A stretch of DNA of 14,264 nt from contig JAZKGQ010000016.1 of NCBI GenBank assembly GCA_040385825.1, positions 1 to 14,264 on the forward strand, read 5' to 3'. A program made the translations under genes and the position numbers. This document shows, in pieces, positions 7,664 through 14,264 of the stretch. Source of the DNA: JANNNF01 sp040385825 (lineage in GTDB: Bacteria; Pseudomonadota; Alphaproteobacteria; Rhodobacterales; Rhodobacteraceae). Numbering within the stretch: position 1 is the stretch's first letter; each line of letters begins with the position of its first letter. The notes beneath the pieces were generated by a model. It worked only from the letters and a program-made list of their open reading frames with translations. It was not told where the DNA came from and searched no databases.

Positions 7664-9112
7664 ATGGAGATTCGTGAGGCTTTGACCTTTGATGATGTGC
7701 TGCTGGTTCCGGCGGCCTCATCGGTTCTGCCGTCCGAGGCCGATACCTCGACCTTCGTTACAAAATCCATCCGGATGAACATTCCGCTGCTGTCGTCAGC
7801 GATGGATACGGTCACCGAAGGCCGCATGGCGATTGCCATGGCGCAGGCGGGCGGCATCGGCGTGATCCACCGCAATCTGGACACCGAGGCGCAGGCCAAC
7901 GAGGTGCGCCGGGTGAAACGGTTTGAAAGCGGCGTCGTCTATGCCCCGATCACCCTGCGCCCAGATCAGACCCTGGCCGATGCCAAGGTGTTGATGGAGC
8001 GGTATAACATCACCGGCTTTCCGGTGGTTGACGCCGCGAACCGCGTGGTCGGCATCGTCACCAACCGCGACATGCGCTTTGCCTCGGATGACCGTACGCC
8101 GGTGTCGGTGATGATGTCGTCTGACAATCTGGCCCTGCTGCGCGAACCCGTGGACCGCGACGCCGCCATCAGCCTGATGAAATCGCGCCGCATCGAAAAG
8201 CTGCTGGTGACGGATGGGGCCGGGGTGCTGACCGGGCTTCTGACCCTGAAGGACACTGAAAAATCCGTGCTGAACCCGCATGCCTGCAAGGACGCCATGG
8301 GCCGTCTGCGGGTGGCGGCGGCGACGACCGTGGGGGACGCGGGCTTTGAACGCAGCCAGGCCCTGATCGAGGCGGGCGTGGATATGGTGGTGATCGACAC
8401 CGCCCATGGCCATTCCGAAGGCGTGGCACGCGCCGTGGCGCGGATCAAGGCGCTGTCCAACGCGGTGCAGGTGATTGCGGGCAACGTTGCCACAGCCTCG
8501 GCCACCCGCGCGCTGATCGATGCGGGGGCGGATGCGGTCAAGGTCGGCATCGGTCCGGGGTCGATCTGCACCACGCGCATTGTGGCGGGGGTGGGCGTGC
8601 CGCAACTGACCGCGATCATGGATGCGGCGGGGGCGGCGGGCGATATTCCGGTGATCGCGGACGGCGGCATCAAGTATTCCGGCGATTTCGCCAAGGCGAT
8701 TGCGGCAGGCGCGTCCTGCGCCATGGTCGGCTCGGCGATTGCGGGGACCGATGAATCGCCCGGTGAGGTGATCCTGTGGAACGGCCGCAGCTACAAGGCC
8801 TACCGCGGCATGGGGTCTTTGGGGGCCATGGCGCGCGGGTCGGCGGATCGCTATTTCCAGAAGGATGCGGCGTCGGACAAGCTGGTGCCCGAAGGCATCG
8901 AAGGCCAGGTGCCCTACAAAGGCTCGGCGCAGGCGGTGATCCACCAGATGGTCGGCGGCTTGCGGGCGGCCATGGGCTATACCGGCTGTGCCACCGTGGC
9001 GCAGATGCAGCAGGGCTGCCAGTTCGTCAAGATCACCGGGGCGGGGCTGAAGGAAAGCCATGTCCACGATGTGCAGATCACCCGCGAAAGCCCGAACTAC
9101 CGCGTGATGTAA
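7664..9112 (+). CDS. guaB: Inosine-5'-monophosphate dehydrogenase
   Basis: Catalyses NAD-dependent oxidation of IMP to XMP, the committed step of GMP synthesis, in the cytoplasm. The 482 residues match the usual bacterial length. The N-terminus MEIREALTFDDVLLVPAASS is characteristic. Two CBS domains occupy about 92-148 and 152-207. The catalytic Cys302 is in GPGSICTTRIV, the IMP-phosphate loop in IADGGIKYSGD (331-341), and the flap follows RGMGSLGAM (381-389) with ARGSADRY (390-397). EGIEGQVPYKG and GYTGCATV close the protein. I chose the ATG at 7664 because AAAGGG (7652-7657) is 6 nt upstream. An ATG two codons earlier at 7658 and longer forms are less likely. The RsmB-like gene follows after 44 bp, probably co-transcribed; the GATase gene is divergent. 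Confidence 0.97.
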   Translation: MEIREALTFDDVLLVPAASSVLPSEADTSTFVTKSIRMNIPLLSSAMDTVTEGRMAIAMAQAGGIGVIHRNLDTEAQANEVRRVKRFESGVVYAPITLRPDQTLADAKVLMERYNITGFPVVDAANRVVGIVTNRDMRFASDDRTPVSVMMSSDNLALLREPVDRDAAISLMKSRRIEKLLVTDGAGVLTGLLTLKDTEKSVLNPHACKDAMGRLRVAAATTVGDAGFERSQALIEAGVDMVVIDTAHGHSEGVARAVARIKALSNAVQVIAGNVATASATRALIDAGADAVKVGIGPGSICTTRIVAGVGVPQLTAIMDAAGAAGDIPVIADGGIKYSGDFAKAIAAGASCAMVGSAIAGTDESPGEVILWNGRSYKAYRGMGSLGAMARGSADRYFQKDAASDKLVPEGIEGQVPYKGSAQAVIHQMVGGLRAAMGYTGCATVAQMQQGCQFVKITGAGLKESHVHDVQITRESPNYRVM

Positions 9113-9156
9113 GTGCGGATTACCGTTCAGATACAACAGGCTGAAGGACGTTCTTC

Positions 9157-10308
9157 ATGACGCCCGCAGCGCGCCTGTCTGCGGCCATTGCTGTGCTGGA
9201 TCGCATTCTTGATGGCGAGCCTGCCGAAAAGGCGCTGACCAACTGGGGCCGCGCCAACCGCTTTGCCGGGTCCGGTGACAGGGCGGCCTTGCGCGATCTG
9301 GTGTTCGACGCGCTGCGCTGCAAACGGTCTTGTGCGGCCCTTGGTGGGGCGATGACCGGGCGGGGGTTGATCCTGGGGCAACAGCGCCAGCGCGGGGCCG
9401 ATCTGGACGCCCTGTTCACCGGCATCGGCCACGCGCCAGCGGTGGTTCAGGCGTCCGAGGCCCCGCGCGCGCCCCAAGGCGCCGAGGCGATGGATTGCCC
9501 CGACTGGTTGTTGCCGCTGATGCAGGCCAGTCTGGGTGACGACACGGAGGCTGTTTTGCGCGCCTTGCAACAGCGCGCGCCTGTGTTCCTGCGGGTCAAT
9601 CTTGCGCGGGCAACTGTGGCTGCGGCGCAGGCCGATCTGGCCGCCCAGGGCATTGCGAGCGTGCCACATGCCCTTGCGAAGACCGCGTTGGAAGTTACAG
9701 AAAACGCGCGGAAAATTCAGAATGCGGCGGTCTATCTCGACGGGATGGTCGAGTTGCAAGACGCAGCCTCGCAGGCCGTGGTGCAGGCCCTGCCGCTGCG
9801 CGATGGACTGCGGGTGCTGGACCATTGCGCAGGTGGCGGTGGCAAGACGCTGGCGATGGCGGCGCAGGCGAAGGTGCAGGTCTTTGCCCATGACGCCAAC
9901 CCGCGCCGCATGGCCGATCTGCCCGCCCGTGCCAATCGTGCAGGCGCGCAGGTGGCGATCCTGGATAACCCTGAAAAAGCGGGGCCTTACGACCTGATCC
10001 TCACAGATGTTCCGTGCTCTGGTTCCGGGTCATGGCGGCGCGATCCGATGGGAAAATGGGCGCTGACGCCAGAGATTCTGGCCAAAATCTGCACCGTGCA
10101 GGCCGGTATTCTGGACCGGGTTGCCCCGATGGTGGCTGCGGCGGGCGTGCTGGCCTATGCCACCTGCTCGCTGCTGCGAGACGAGAACGAGGCCCAGATC
10201 GACGCCTTTCTGGCCCGCACGCCGGGGTGGGTTTGCAGGCAAAGCCAGCGCTTCAGCCCGCTTTCGGGGGGCGACGGATTCTTTATTGCAATATTGACGC
10301 GTATTTAG
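9157..10308 (+). CDS. rsmB: RsmB-like 16S rRNA/RNA m5C methyltransferase (NOL1/NOP2/Sun family)
   Basis: SAM-dependent cytosine-5 RNA methyltransferase of 383 residues; family members such as RsmB methylate 16S rRNA. An N-terminal NusB-like RNA-binding region (about 1-95) precedes the Rossmann methyltransferase domain (about 195-383). Motif I is DHCAGGGGKTLAMAAQ (222-237), a variant of the usual CAAPGGKT. Asp246 in AHDANPRRM is suited to the SAM ribose. Motif IV is LTDVPCSGSGSWRRDP with Cys287, and motif VI is AYATCSLLRDENE with the catalytic Cys337, so both cysteines of the mechanism are present. GGDGFFIAILTR closes the protein. The ATG at 9157 has GAAGGA 8 nt upstream. It follows guaB by 44 bp. 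The motif I variant and somewhat short length (E. coli RsmB is 429 aa) leave the exact target RNA open. Confidence 0.85.
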   Translation: MTPAARLSAAIAVLDRILDGEPAEKALTNWGRANRFAGSGDRAALRDLVFDALRCKRSCAALGGAMTGRGLILGQQRQRGADLDALFTGIGHAPAVVQASEAPRAPQGAEAMDCPDWLLPLMQASLGDDTEAVLRALQQRAPVFLRVNLARATVAAAQADLAAQGIASVPHALAKTALEVTENARKIQNAAVYLDGMVELQDAASQAVVQALPLRDGLRVLDHCAGGGGKTLAMAAQAKVQVFAHDANPRRMADLPARANRAGAQVAILDNPEKAGPYDLILTDVPCSGSGSWRRDPMGKWALTPEILAKICTVQAGILDRVAPMVAAAGVLAYATCSLLRDENEAQIDAFLARTPGWVCRQSQRFSPLSGGDGFFIAILTRI

Positions 10309-10317
10309 CACCGCATT

Positions 10318-10338
10318 ACACAACCGAGGGGTGTTTTT
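10318..10338 (+). terminator. Weak intrinsic terminator after the rsmB-like gene
   Basis: ACAC (10318-10321) and GTGT (10331-10334) can pair around AACCGAGGG, followed by a run of T (10334-10338). The stem is only 4 bp, with possible inner C-G pairs, so it is a weak candidate. It sits 10 bp after the rsmB stop and before the cckA promoter region. Confidence 0.35.
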
Positions 10339-10347
10339 CCCAAGCGG

Positions 10348-10362
10348 TTAAGCTGTGATTAA
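10348..10362. promoter_or_regulatory. Consensus CtrA box upstream of cckA
   Basis: TTAA (10348-10351), seven bases GCTGTGA, then TTAA (10359-10362) followed by C exactly fits the alphaproteobacterial CtrA recognition motif TTAA-N7-TTAA(C). It lies 64 bp before the cckA start in a short AT-richer stretch of the 118-bp intergenic region. It suggests that the response regulator CtrA controls the gene for its own upstream kinase. The match is exact; the binding is inferred. Confidence 0.65.
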
Positions 10363-10426
10363 CAATTTCCCCCCCGAATGAAGGCTTGAGACGAATCTCT
10401 CAAAGGGTCGAAGGGCGGTTTCTCAG

Positions 10427-12715
10427 GTGACAGAGGTGGGCAATATTCTGGGCACGGCCCGGTCCATGGCGGGCCGGGCGTGGTTGCTGATGGCGGCGGC
10501 GCTTGGCTGCTTTGCCCTTGCCTGGGGGGCGGGAACGGTGTCGGCGCAGAAGGCGGCGCTGGCTTCGGGGCTGACCTTCGTGGTGCTGGTCATCGGGCTG
10601 CGGGGCCTTGCCCTGGTGGACGGTTGGCGCAGGCGACGGCACGAGGCGCTGGTGTTCGCCATGGTGGGCGATGACGCAACCCCCTGTTTTACCACAGACA
10701 AGATGGGTCAGATCGGTTATCGCAACGCCGCCGCCCTTGCCCGTTTCGGCGGTGATGGCGCGCTCACTCTGGTCGCGACCCTGCATGATCATTTCGCCTC
10801 GCCTGCTGCCGTCCTCTACCGTTTGCAAAGCCGGGCGGGCACTGTGGGGGCCGCGCGCGAGGATGTGGTGACCCGGCGCGGGCACACGCGGCTTTCGGTG
10901 CATCGGGTGTCGGATCAGCGCTTCTTGTGGCGGCTGGAAGAGTTTCAGGACCGCAGCGGCTCGGGCCGCGGGGCCGAAACGTTGAGCCTGCCGATGCTGG
11001 TCGCCAACAAGACCGGCGTTGTGCTGTTCACCAACGAGGCGATGCGCCGTCTGATCGGCCACAGGCCGAAACGGCTGGACCGGGTGTTTACCAGCCTCAG
11101 CCTCAAGACCGGCGAGGAGGTCGAGATTGCCGGGGCCGACGGTCCGGTGCGCGCCATCCTGGCCGAGATTTCGGGCGCAGGAGAGCGGCGCGAGATTTTC
11201 CTGCTGCCGGTGCCCGGCCGGTCGGATGACGACTCTGTGCTTGCCGATTTTGAACATGTGCCGGTGGCCCTGATGAAGTTCGGCGCCGACGGCGCCCTGC
11301 GGGCGGCAAACCGGGCGGCGCGCGATCTGATGCAGATATCCGCGCCGGAAAACATCATGTTCCATGACCTGTTCGAGGGGTTGGGGCGCCCGGTATCAGA
11401 CTGGCTGTCGGATGTGGCGACCGAACGGCTGCCCGGTGCGGCCGAAGTGTTGCGCGCCCGGATGCAGGAGGAGGACAGCTATCTGCAGATCACCCTGCGC
11501 CGGATTGTCGAACAGGGCAGGCCTGGGGTTCTGGCGGTTCTGAACGATGCGACGGCGCTGAAAACGCTGGAGGCGCAGTTCGTGCAAAGCCAGAAAATGC
11601 AGGCGATCGGGCAGCTTGCGGGCGGGATTGCGCATGATTTCAACAACCTGCTGACAGCGATTTCCGGCCATTGCGACCTTTTGCTGCTGCGCCATGGCCG
11701 CGAGGACGGCGATTTTGCCGACCTGACCCAGATTCACCAGAACGCCAACCGCGCGGCAGCGCTTGTCGGGCAGTTGCTGGCATTCTCGCGTAAGCAGACG
11801 CTGAAGCCGCAAACGCTTGATCTGCAAGAGGTTCTGTCAGACCTCACGCATCTGCTGAACCGTCTGGTGGGGGAACGCATCACCCTGAAACTGGCGCATG
11901 ATCCGCTGCTTGGCCCGATCCGGGCCGACAAGCGCCAGTTGGAACAGGTGATGATGAACCTGATCGTCAATGCCCGCGACGCGATGGCCGAAGGTGGCGT
12001 GATCCGGGTGGAAACCGAGGCGCTGACCCTGCGCGAGGAATTGCGCCGCGACCGGGCGATCGTGCCTGCGGGGGAATATGCGGTGGTCCGGGTGACCGAT
12101 GCGGGCCACGGCATCGCGCCCGACAAGCTGCACAAGATTTTCGAGCCGTTCTTCACCACCAAACGGGTGGGCGAGGGCACAGGGCTGGGGCTGTCGACCG
12201 CTTATGGCATCGTCAAGCAATCGGGGGGGTTCATCTTTGTGAACAGCGAAATGGGGGAAGGCACCCAGTTTCAGCTGTTTTTCCCGGTGCATGAACTGAC
12301 CCTGCCCGAGGTGGTGGCCGAACCTCCACGGCGCATGGTCATGCGGCAAGGCGAAGGGGTGGTGCTGCTGGTCGAGGACGAGGCCCCGGTGCGCGCCTTT
12401 GCCAGCCGCGCCCTGCGGATGCGCGGCTATACCGTGCTGGAGGCCGAGAATGCCGAAGACGCGCTGCGCACGCTGGAAGACCCGGCGCTGGAGGTGGACG
12501 TGTTCGTGACCGACGTGGTGATGCCGGGGATGGACGGGCCGTCTTGGGTCAAACGCGCGCTGGAGGACCGCCCGAATGTGCGGGTGATCTTTGTGTCGGG
12601 CTATGCCGAAGACTGCCTGTCGGAAAGCCAGGCGCGCATTCCCAATTCGGTGTTCCTGCCGAAACCCTTTTCGCTGACCGACCTGACCAGCACGGTGCAG
12701 GACCAGTTGAATTGA
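10427..12715 (+). CDS. cckA: Hybrid sensor histidine kinase CckA
   Basis: Membrane-bound hybrid kinase of 762 residues that in alphaproteobacteria passes phosphate through ChpT to CtrA. Two N-terminal TM segments (about 17-38 and 47-66) are followed by two PAS-like regions (about 75-175 and 185-375, divergent). The HisKA domain has QLAGGIAHDFNNLL with His403. The ATPase domain has the N box NLIVNARDAM (Asn515), G1 DAGHGI (558-563), F box FEPFFTT and G2 GEGTGLGLS (582-590). The receiver domain (about 645-760) has the acidic pair Glu650/Asp651, phospho-acceptor Asp696 in VTDVVMP and Lys746 in PKPFSL. QKMQAIGQLAGG and NRAAALVGQLLAFSRKQTL are strongly CckA-like. The GTG at 10427 follows AAGGGCGG by 8 nt; another GTG at 10436 is possible. 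A CtrA box lies upstream. Confidence 0.9.
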   Translation: MTEVGNILGTARSMAGRAWLLMAAALGCFALAWGAGTVSAQKAALASGLTFVVLVIGLRGLALVDGWRRRRHEALVFAMVGDDATPCFTTDKMGQIGYRNAAALARFGGDGALTLVATLHDHFASPAAVLYRLQSRAGTVGAAREDVVTRRGHTRLSVHRVSDQRFLWRLEEFQDRSGSGRGAETLSLPMLVANKTGVVLFTNEAMRRLIGHRPKRLDRVFTSLSLKTGEEVEIAGADGPVRAILAEISGAGERREIFLLPVPGRSDDDSVLADFEHVPVALMKFGADGALRAANRAARDLMQISAPENIMFHDLFEGLGRPVSDWLSDVATERLPGAAEVLRARMQEEDSYLQITLRRIVEQGRPGVLAVLNDATALKTLEAQFVQSQKMQAIGQLAGGIAHDFNNLLTAISGHCDLLLLRHGREDGDFADLTQIHQNANRAAALVGQLLAFSRKQTLKPQTLDLQEVLSDLTHLLNRLVGERITLKLAHDPLLGPIRADKRQLEQVMMNLIVNARDAMAEGGVIRVETEALTLREELRRDRAIVPAGEYAVVRVTDAGHGIAPDKLHKIFEPFFTTKRVGEGTGLGLSTAYGIVKQSGGFIFVNSEMGEGTQFQLFFPVHELTLPEVVAEPPRRMVMRQGEGVVLLVEDEAPVRAFASRALRMRGYTVLEAENAEDALRTLEDPALEVDVFVTDVVMPGMDGPSWVKRALEDRPNVRVIFVSGYAEDCLSESQARIPNSVFLPKPFSLTDLTSTVQDQLN

Positions 12716-12748
12716 GCCTGTCGGGTTCGGATCAAGGCGCAGTATCGC

Positions 12749-12774
12749 GGCCGCCCCTTGCAACACGGGGGGCC
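12749..12774. terminator. GC hairpin between convergent cckA and sulfotransferase genes
   Basis: GGCC-G-CCCC (12749-12757) pairs with GGGG-GGCC (12767-12774) around a 9-nt loop: eight G-C pairs with one bulged G. It is placed in the 97-bp gap between convergent genes, as expected of a shared terminator. There is no T tract on either strand. Confidence 0.45.
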
Positions 12775-12812
12775 ATCAACACCTGACAGGCTTTTGACCA
12801 AAGGCTTTGATC

Positions 12813-13415
12813 CTAGGGATGTTTGGCCAGCGAATTGTACAGCGCGTAATCCTCTGCCGCGACCTCCTTGAGCATCAGTTCGGTCTGCAAGGACAGTTCC
12901 AGTTCGCCCGGAGGCGAGACGTTGAGGCGGGGCAGGATGATCTCGCAGCCCAGACGTTCTTCCAGAAAATCGATGAAATGTTCAATCTCGTCATAGCGGA
13001 ACAACCGGTCCACCCCCTCGCCATGCCGGGGCCGCAGGAACCGGGCCTGCGAGCCGACGGCGGCAAAGGCGGGTTGCGGATCCTGACACCAGGCATGCAC
13101 GAAGGCGTCAAAGCTTTTGCCCACCGTGCTGTTGCGCGGGTCGGTCATGTCCTCGCGCTGGCGATAGCGATACCAGCTTCCCAGCCAGTCCCTGGGTTCG
13201 CGCATCAGGGCCACCACGGTAAAATCCTCGCCGCCCGACGCCGCGTTGAGATAGGGGCCGACAAAGCGGCGATAGCGATGCGCCGTGGTGTGCTTCAGAA
13301 CCGGCGGGCGCCGGATCACCACCGAGGCCAATGATTCGAGTGCGGCCTCGATGGCGGTCGAGCCTGTCTTCGGCGTGGCAAGAAACGCCAGTCGTTGATC
13401 CCAGAACACCAGCAT
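12813..13415 (-). CDS. Small sulfotransferase-like protein (PAPS-type P-loop)
   Basis: A 200-residue soluble protein with features of the sulfotransferase fold. The N-terminal strand-loop LAFLATPKTGSTAIEAAL (9-26, Pro15-Lys16-Thr17-Gly18-Ser19-Thr20) resembles the PAPS 5'-phosphosulfate loop. TVVALMREPRDWLGSWYRY (66-84) resembles the 3'-phosphate-binding segment with Arg72 and Ser80. It lacks a signal peptide and TM segments, and is shorter than typical sulfotransferases (250-350 aa). I recall close relatives in Rhodobacterales being labelled 'gamma-glutamyl kinase', but no amino-acid-kinase motif is seen, so that name looks wrong. The ATG at 13415 has AAGGA 11 nt upstream; an upstream in-frame TTG at 13436 is possible. 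It is convergent with cckA and divergent from recA. The substrate is unknown. Confidence 0.75.
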   Translation of the reverse strand: MLVFWDQRLAFLATPKTGSTAIEAALESLASVVIRRPPVLKHTTAHRYRRFVGPYLNAASGGEDFTVVALMREPRDWLGSWYRYRQREDMTDPRNSTVGKSFDAFVHAWCQDPQPAFAAVGSQARFLRPRHGEGVDRLFRYDEIEHFIDFLEERLGCEIILPRLNVSPPGELELSLQTELMLKEVAAEDYALYNSLAKHP

Positions 13416-13468
13416 GTATCGCGAATTCCTTGCCAAAAGCCCCTCGGGGCGCAGTTTCCGTCCCGGCG

Positions 13469-13483
13469 TAAACTATCCCTTAA
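13469..13483. promoter_or_regulatory. CtrA-like site in the sulfotransferase/recA gap
   Basis: TAAA-CTATCCC-TTAA followed by C has the CtrA spacing (N7), one perfect half-site (TTAAC) and one half-site with a single mismatch. It lies 53 bp from the sulfotransferase-like start and about 135 bp before recA, in a locally AT-rich stretch. It is a weak match and could be chance. Confidence 0.3.
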
Positions 13484-13519
13484 CAGATTCGCGCAAAAGC
13501 TGATTTTACGAAAATTCGC

Positions 13520-13548
13520 TTGAATTGTTCTCTTTTTGATCTCATACA
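13520..13548 (+). promoter_or_regulatory. Candidate recA promoter
   Basis: TTGAAT (13520-13525) followed after 17 bp by CATACA (13543-13548) is a plausible sigma-70 promoter. The -35 matches 4 of 6 consensus bases and the -10 matches 3 of 6. Transcription would start near 13555, inside the LexA box, which fits repression by occlusion. The 13484-13560 region is clearly more AT-rich than its surroundings. Confidence 0.45.
13527..13541. promoter_or_regulatory. Near-consensus second LexA-like site
   Basis: GTTC-TCTTTTT-GATC has the LexA spacing of GTTC-N7-GTTC with one mismatch in the second half. It lies between the candidate -35 and -10 of recA, 12 bp before the perfect LexA box. It may be an auxiliary operator or chance. 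Confidence 0.3.
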
Positions 13549-13553
13549 GGCGA

Positions 13554-13568
13554 GAACACTTGGGGAAC
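13554..13568. promoter_or_regulatory. LexA (SOS) box upstream of recA
   Basis: GAAC (13554-13557), seven bases ACTTGGG, then GAAC (13565-13568) is a perfect reverse-strand form of the alphaproteobacterial SOS motif GTTC-N7-GTTC. It lies 50 bp before the recA start, at the predicted transcription start. It indicates that recA here is LexA-repressed and induced by DNA damage. Confidence 0.85.
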
Positions 13569-13618
13569 ATGTGCATGGATTGCCGCCCGAAGGTGGCTGT
13601 GAAATAAAGGGGATCGTG

Positions 13619-14264
13619 ATGGCTGCGGCAAACCTGCTGGACTTGAAGGACAAGCGCGAGATGGACAAGGCGAAGGCGCTGGAAAGCGCACTGGCGCAGA
13701 TTGAGCGGCAGTTCGGCAAAGGCTCGATCATGAAACTGGGCAACAACAGCCCGGCGATGGATATAGAGGCGACCTCGACCGGATCGCTTGGTCTGGACAT
13801 CGCGCTTGGCATCGGTGGTCTGCCGCAGGGCCGGATCGTCGAGATTTTCGGCCCCGAAAGCTCGGGCAAGACCACGCTGACGCTGCATGTGGTGGCCGAA
13901 GCGCAGCGCAAGGGCGGTGTGTGCGCCTTTGTCGATGCGGAACATGCGCTGGACCCGCAATATGCCAAGAAACTGGGCGTCAATCTGGATGAGTTGCTGA
14001 TCAGCCAGCCCGACACCGGCGAGCAGGCGCTGGAGATCGTCGATACGCTGGTGCGGTCGGGCGCGGTCAGCCTTATCGTGGTCGATTCGGTGGCGGCGCT
14101 GGTGCCGAAATCTGAAATCGAGGGCGACATGGGCGACATGCAGATGGGCAGCCAGGCCCGTCTGATGAGCCAGGCCATGCGCAAGCTGACCGCCAGCATC
14201 GGGCGCAGCAACTGCATGGTGATCTTCATCAACCAGATCCGCATGAAGATCGGCGTGATGTTCG
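13619..14264 (+). CDS. recA: Recombinase RecA (3' partial)
   Basis: Cytoplasmic ATP-dependent strand-exchange protein and LexA co-protease; the first 215 residues are visible and the gene runs off the right end. The ATG at 13619 has AAAGGGG 6 nt upstream. Walker A is GPESSGKTT (78-86), the catalytic Glu is in VDAEHALDPQ (Glu108), and Walker B is LIVVDSVAAL with Asp156. DNA-binding loop L1 is around EIEGDMGDMQMGSQ (166-179), and the start of L2 follows INQIRMKIGVMFG at the window edge. The N-terminal helix ends in QIERQFGKGSIMKLG as in other RecA proteins. A LexA box and a plausible promoter lie upstream. The sulfotransferase-like gene is divergent, sharing a 203-bp gap. Confidence 0.97.
   Translation, partial: MAAANLLDLKDKREMDKAKALESALAQIERQFGKGSIMKLGNNSPAMDIEATSTGSLGLDIALGIGGLPQGRIVEIFGPESSGKTTLTLHVVAEAQRKGGVCAFVDAEHALDPQYAKKLGVNLDELLISQPDTGEQALEIVDTLVRSGAVSLIVVDSVAALVPKSEIEGDMGDMQMGSQARLMSQAMRKLTASIGRSNCMVIFINQIRMKIGVMF

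Noticed and set aside
7796..9136. Antisense open frame across guaB
   Set aside because: His/Arg-rich shadow of an unmistakable guaB.
10309..10426. Search for a LexA box upstream of cckA
   Set aside because: No GTTC or GAAC tetramer occurs in the gap, so LexA control at this promoter is not supported by sequence.

Overview
The window looks like a chromosomal segment of a high-GC alphaproteobacterium, most likely of the Rhodobacteraceae/Rhodobacterales. The evidence is GC-rich codon use throughout, an agl-type alpha-glucoside operon, a CckA-type hybrid kinase with a consensus CtrA box upstream, and a recA promoter carrying the alphaproteobacterial LexA box (GAAC-N7-GAAC) instead of the E. coli-type box. 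No mobile element, CRISPR array, tRNA or rRNA was seen. Both window ends cut through genes: an ABC permease on the left and recA on the right.

Region 1 (1-4468, + strand) is the distal part of an alpha-glucoside uptake and hydrolysis operon in the order aglF (partial)-aglG-aglA-aglK. Two inner-membrane permeases and an ATPase import the sugar, and a cytoplasmic GH13 enzyme cleaves it. The genes abut or are spaced by a few bases. The solute-binding protein and any regulator would lie upstream of the window.

Region 2 (4469-7532) is a set of small transcription units. It holds a 46-residue Lys-rich protein, a ureohydrolase of the agmatinase family (- strand), a PhyH-type Fe(II)/2-oxoglutarate dioxygenase transcribed divergently from it, and a stand-alone class I glutamine amidotransferase (- strand). 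The 94-bp speB-like/phyH intergenic region contains two ~20-bp imperfect direct repeats, a possible shared operator. The pairing of an oxygenase with a ureohydrolase is the most suggestive metabolic context in the window.

Region 3 (7664-10308, + strand) has guaB (IMP dehydrogenase) followed by an RsmB-like m5C RNA methyltransferase, probably co-transcribed.

Region 4 (10309-14264) has cckA (762-residue hybrid histidine kinase), a convergent small sulfotransferase-like protein (- strand), and the divergent recA start. A perfect TTAA-N7-TTAA CtrA box precedes cckA, and a weaker CtrA-like site lies in the recA/sulfotransferase intergenic region next to the LexA box. Together these suggest a local link between the CckA-ChpT-CtrA phosphorelay and DNA-damage control.

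I do not see a clearly unprecedented system. The best candidates for follow-up are the ureohydrolase/dioxygenase pair with its repeats, the CtrA/LexA site cluster and the tiny basic protein.
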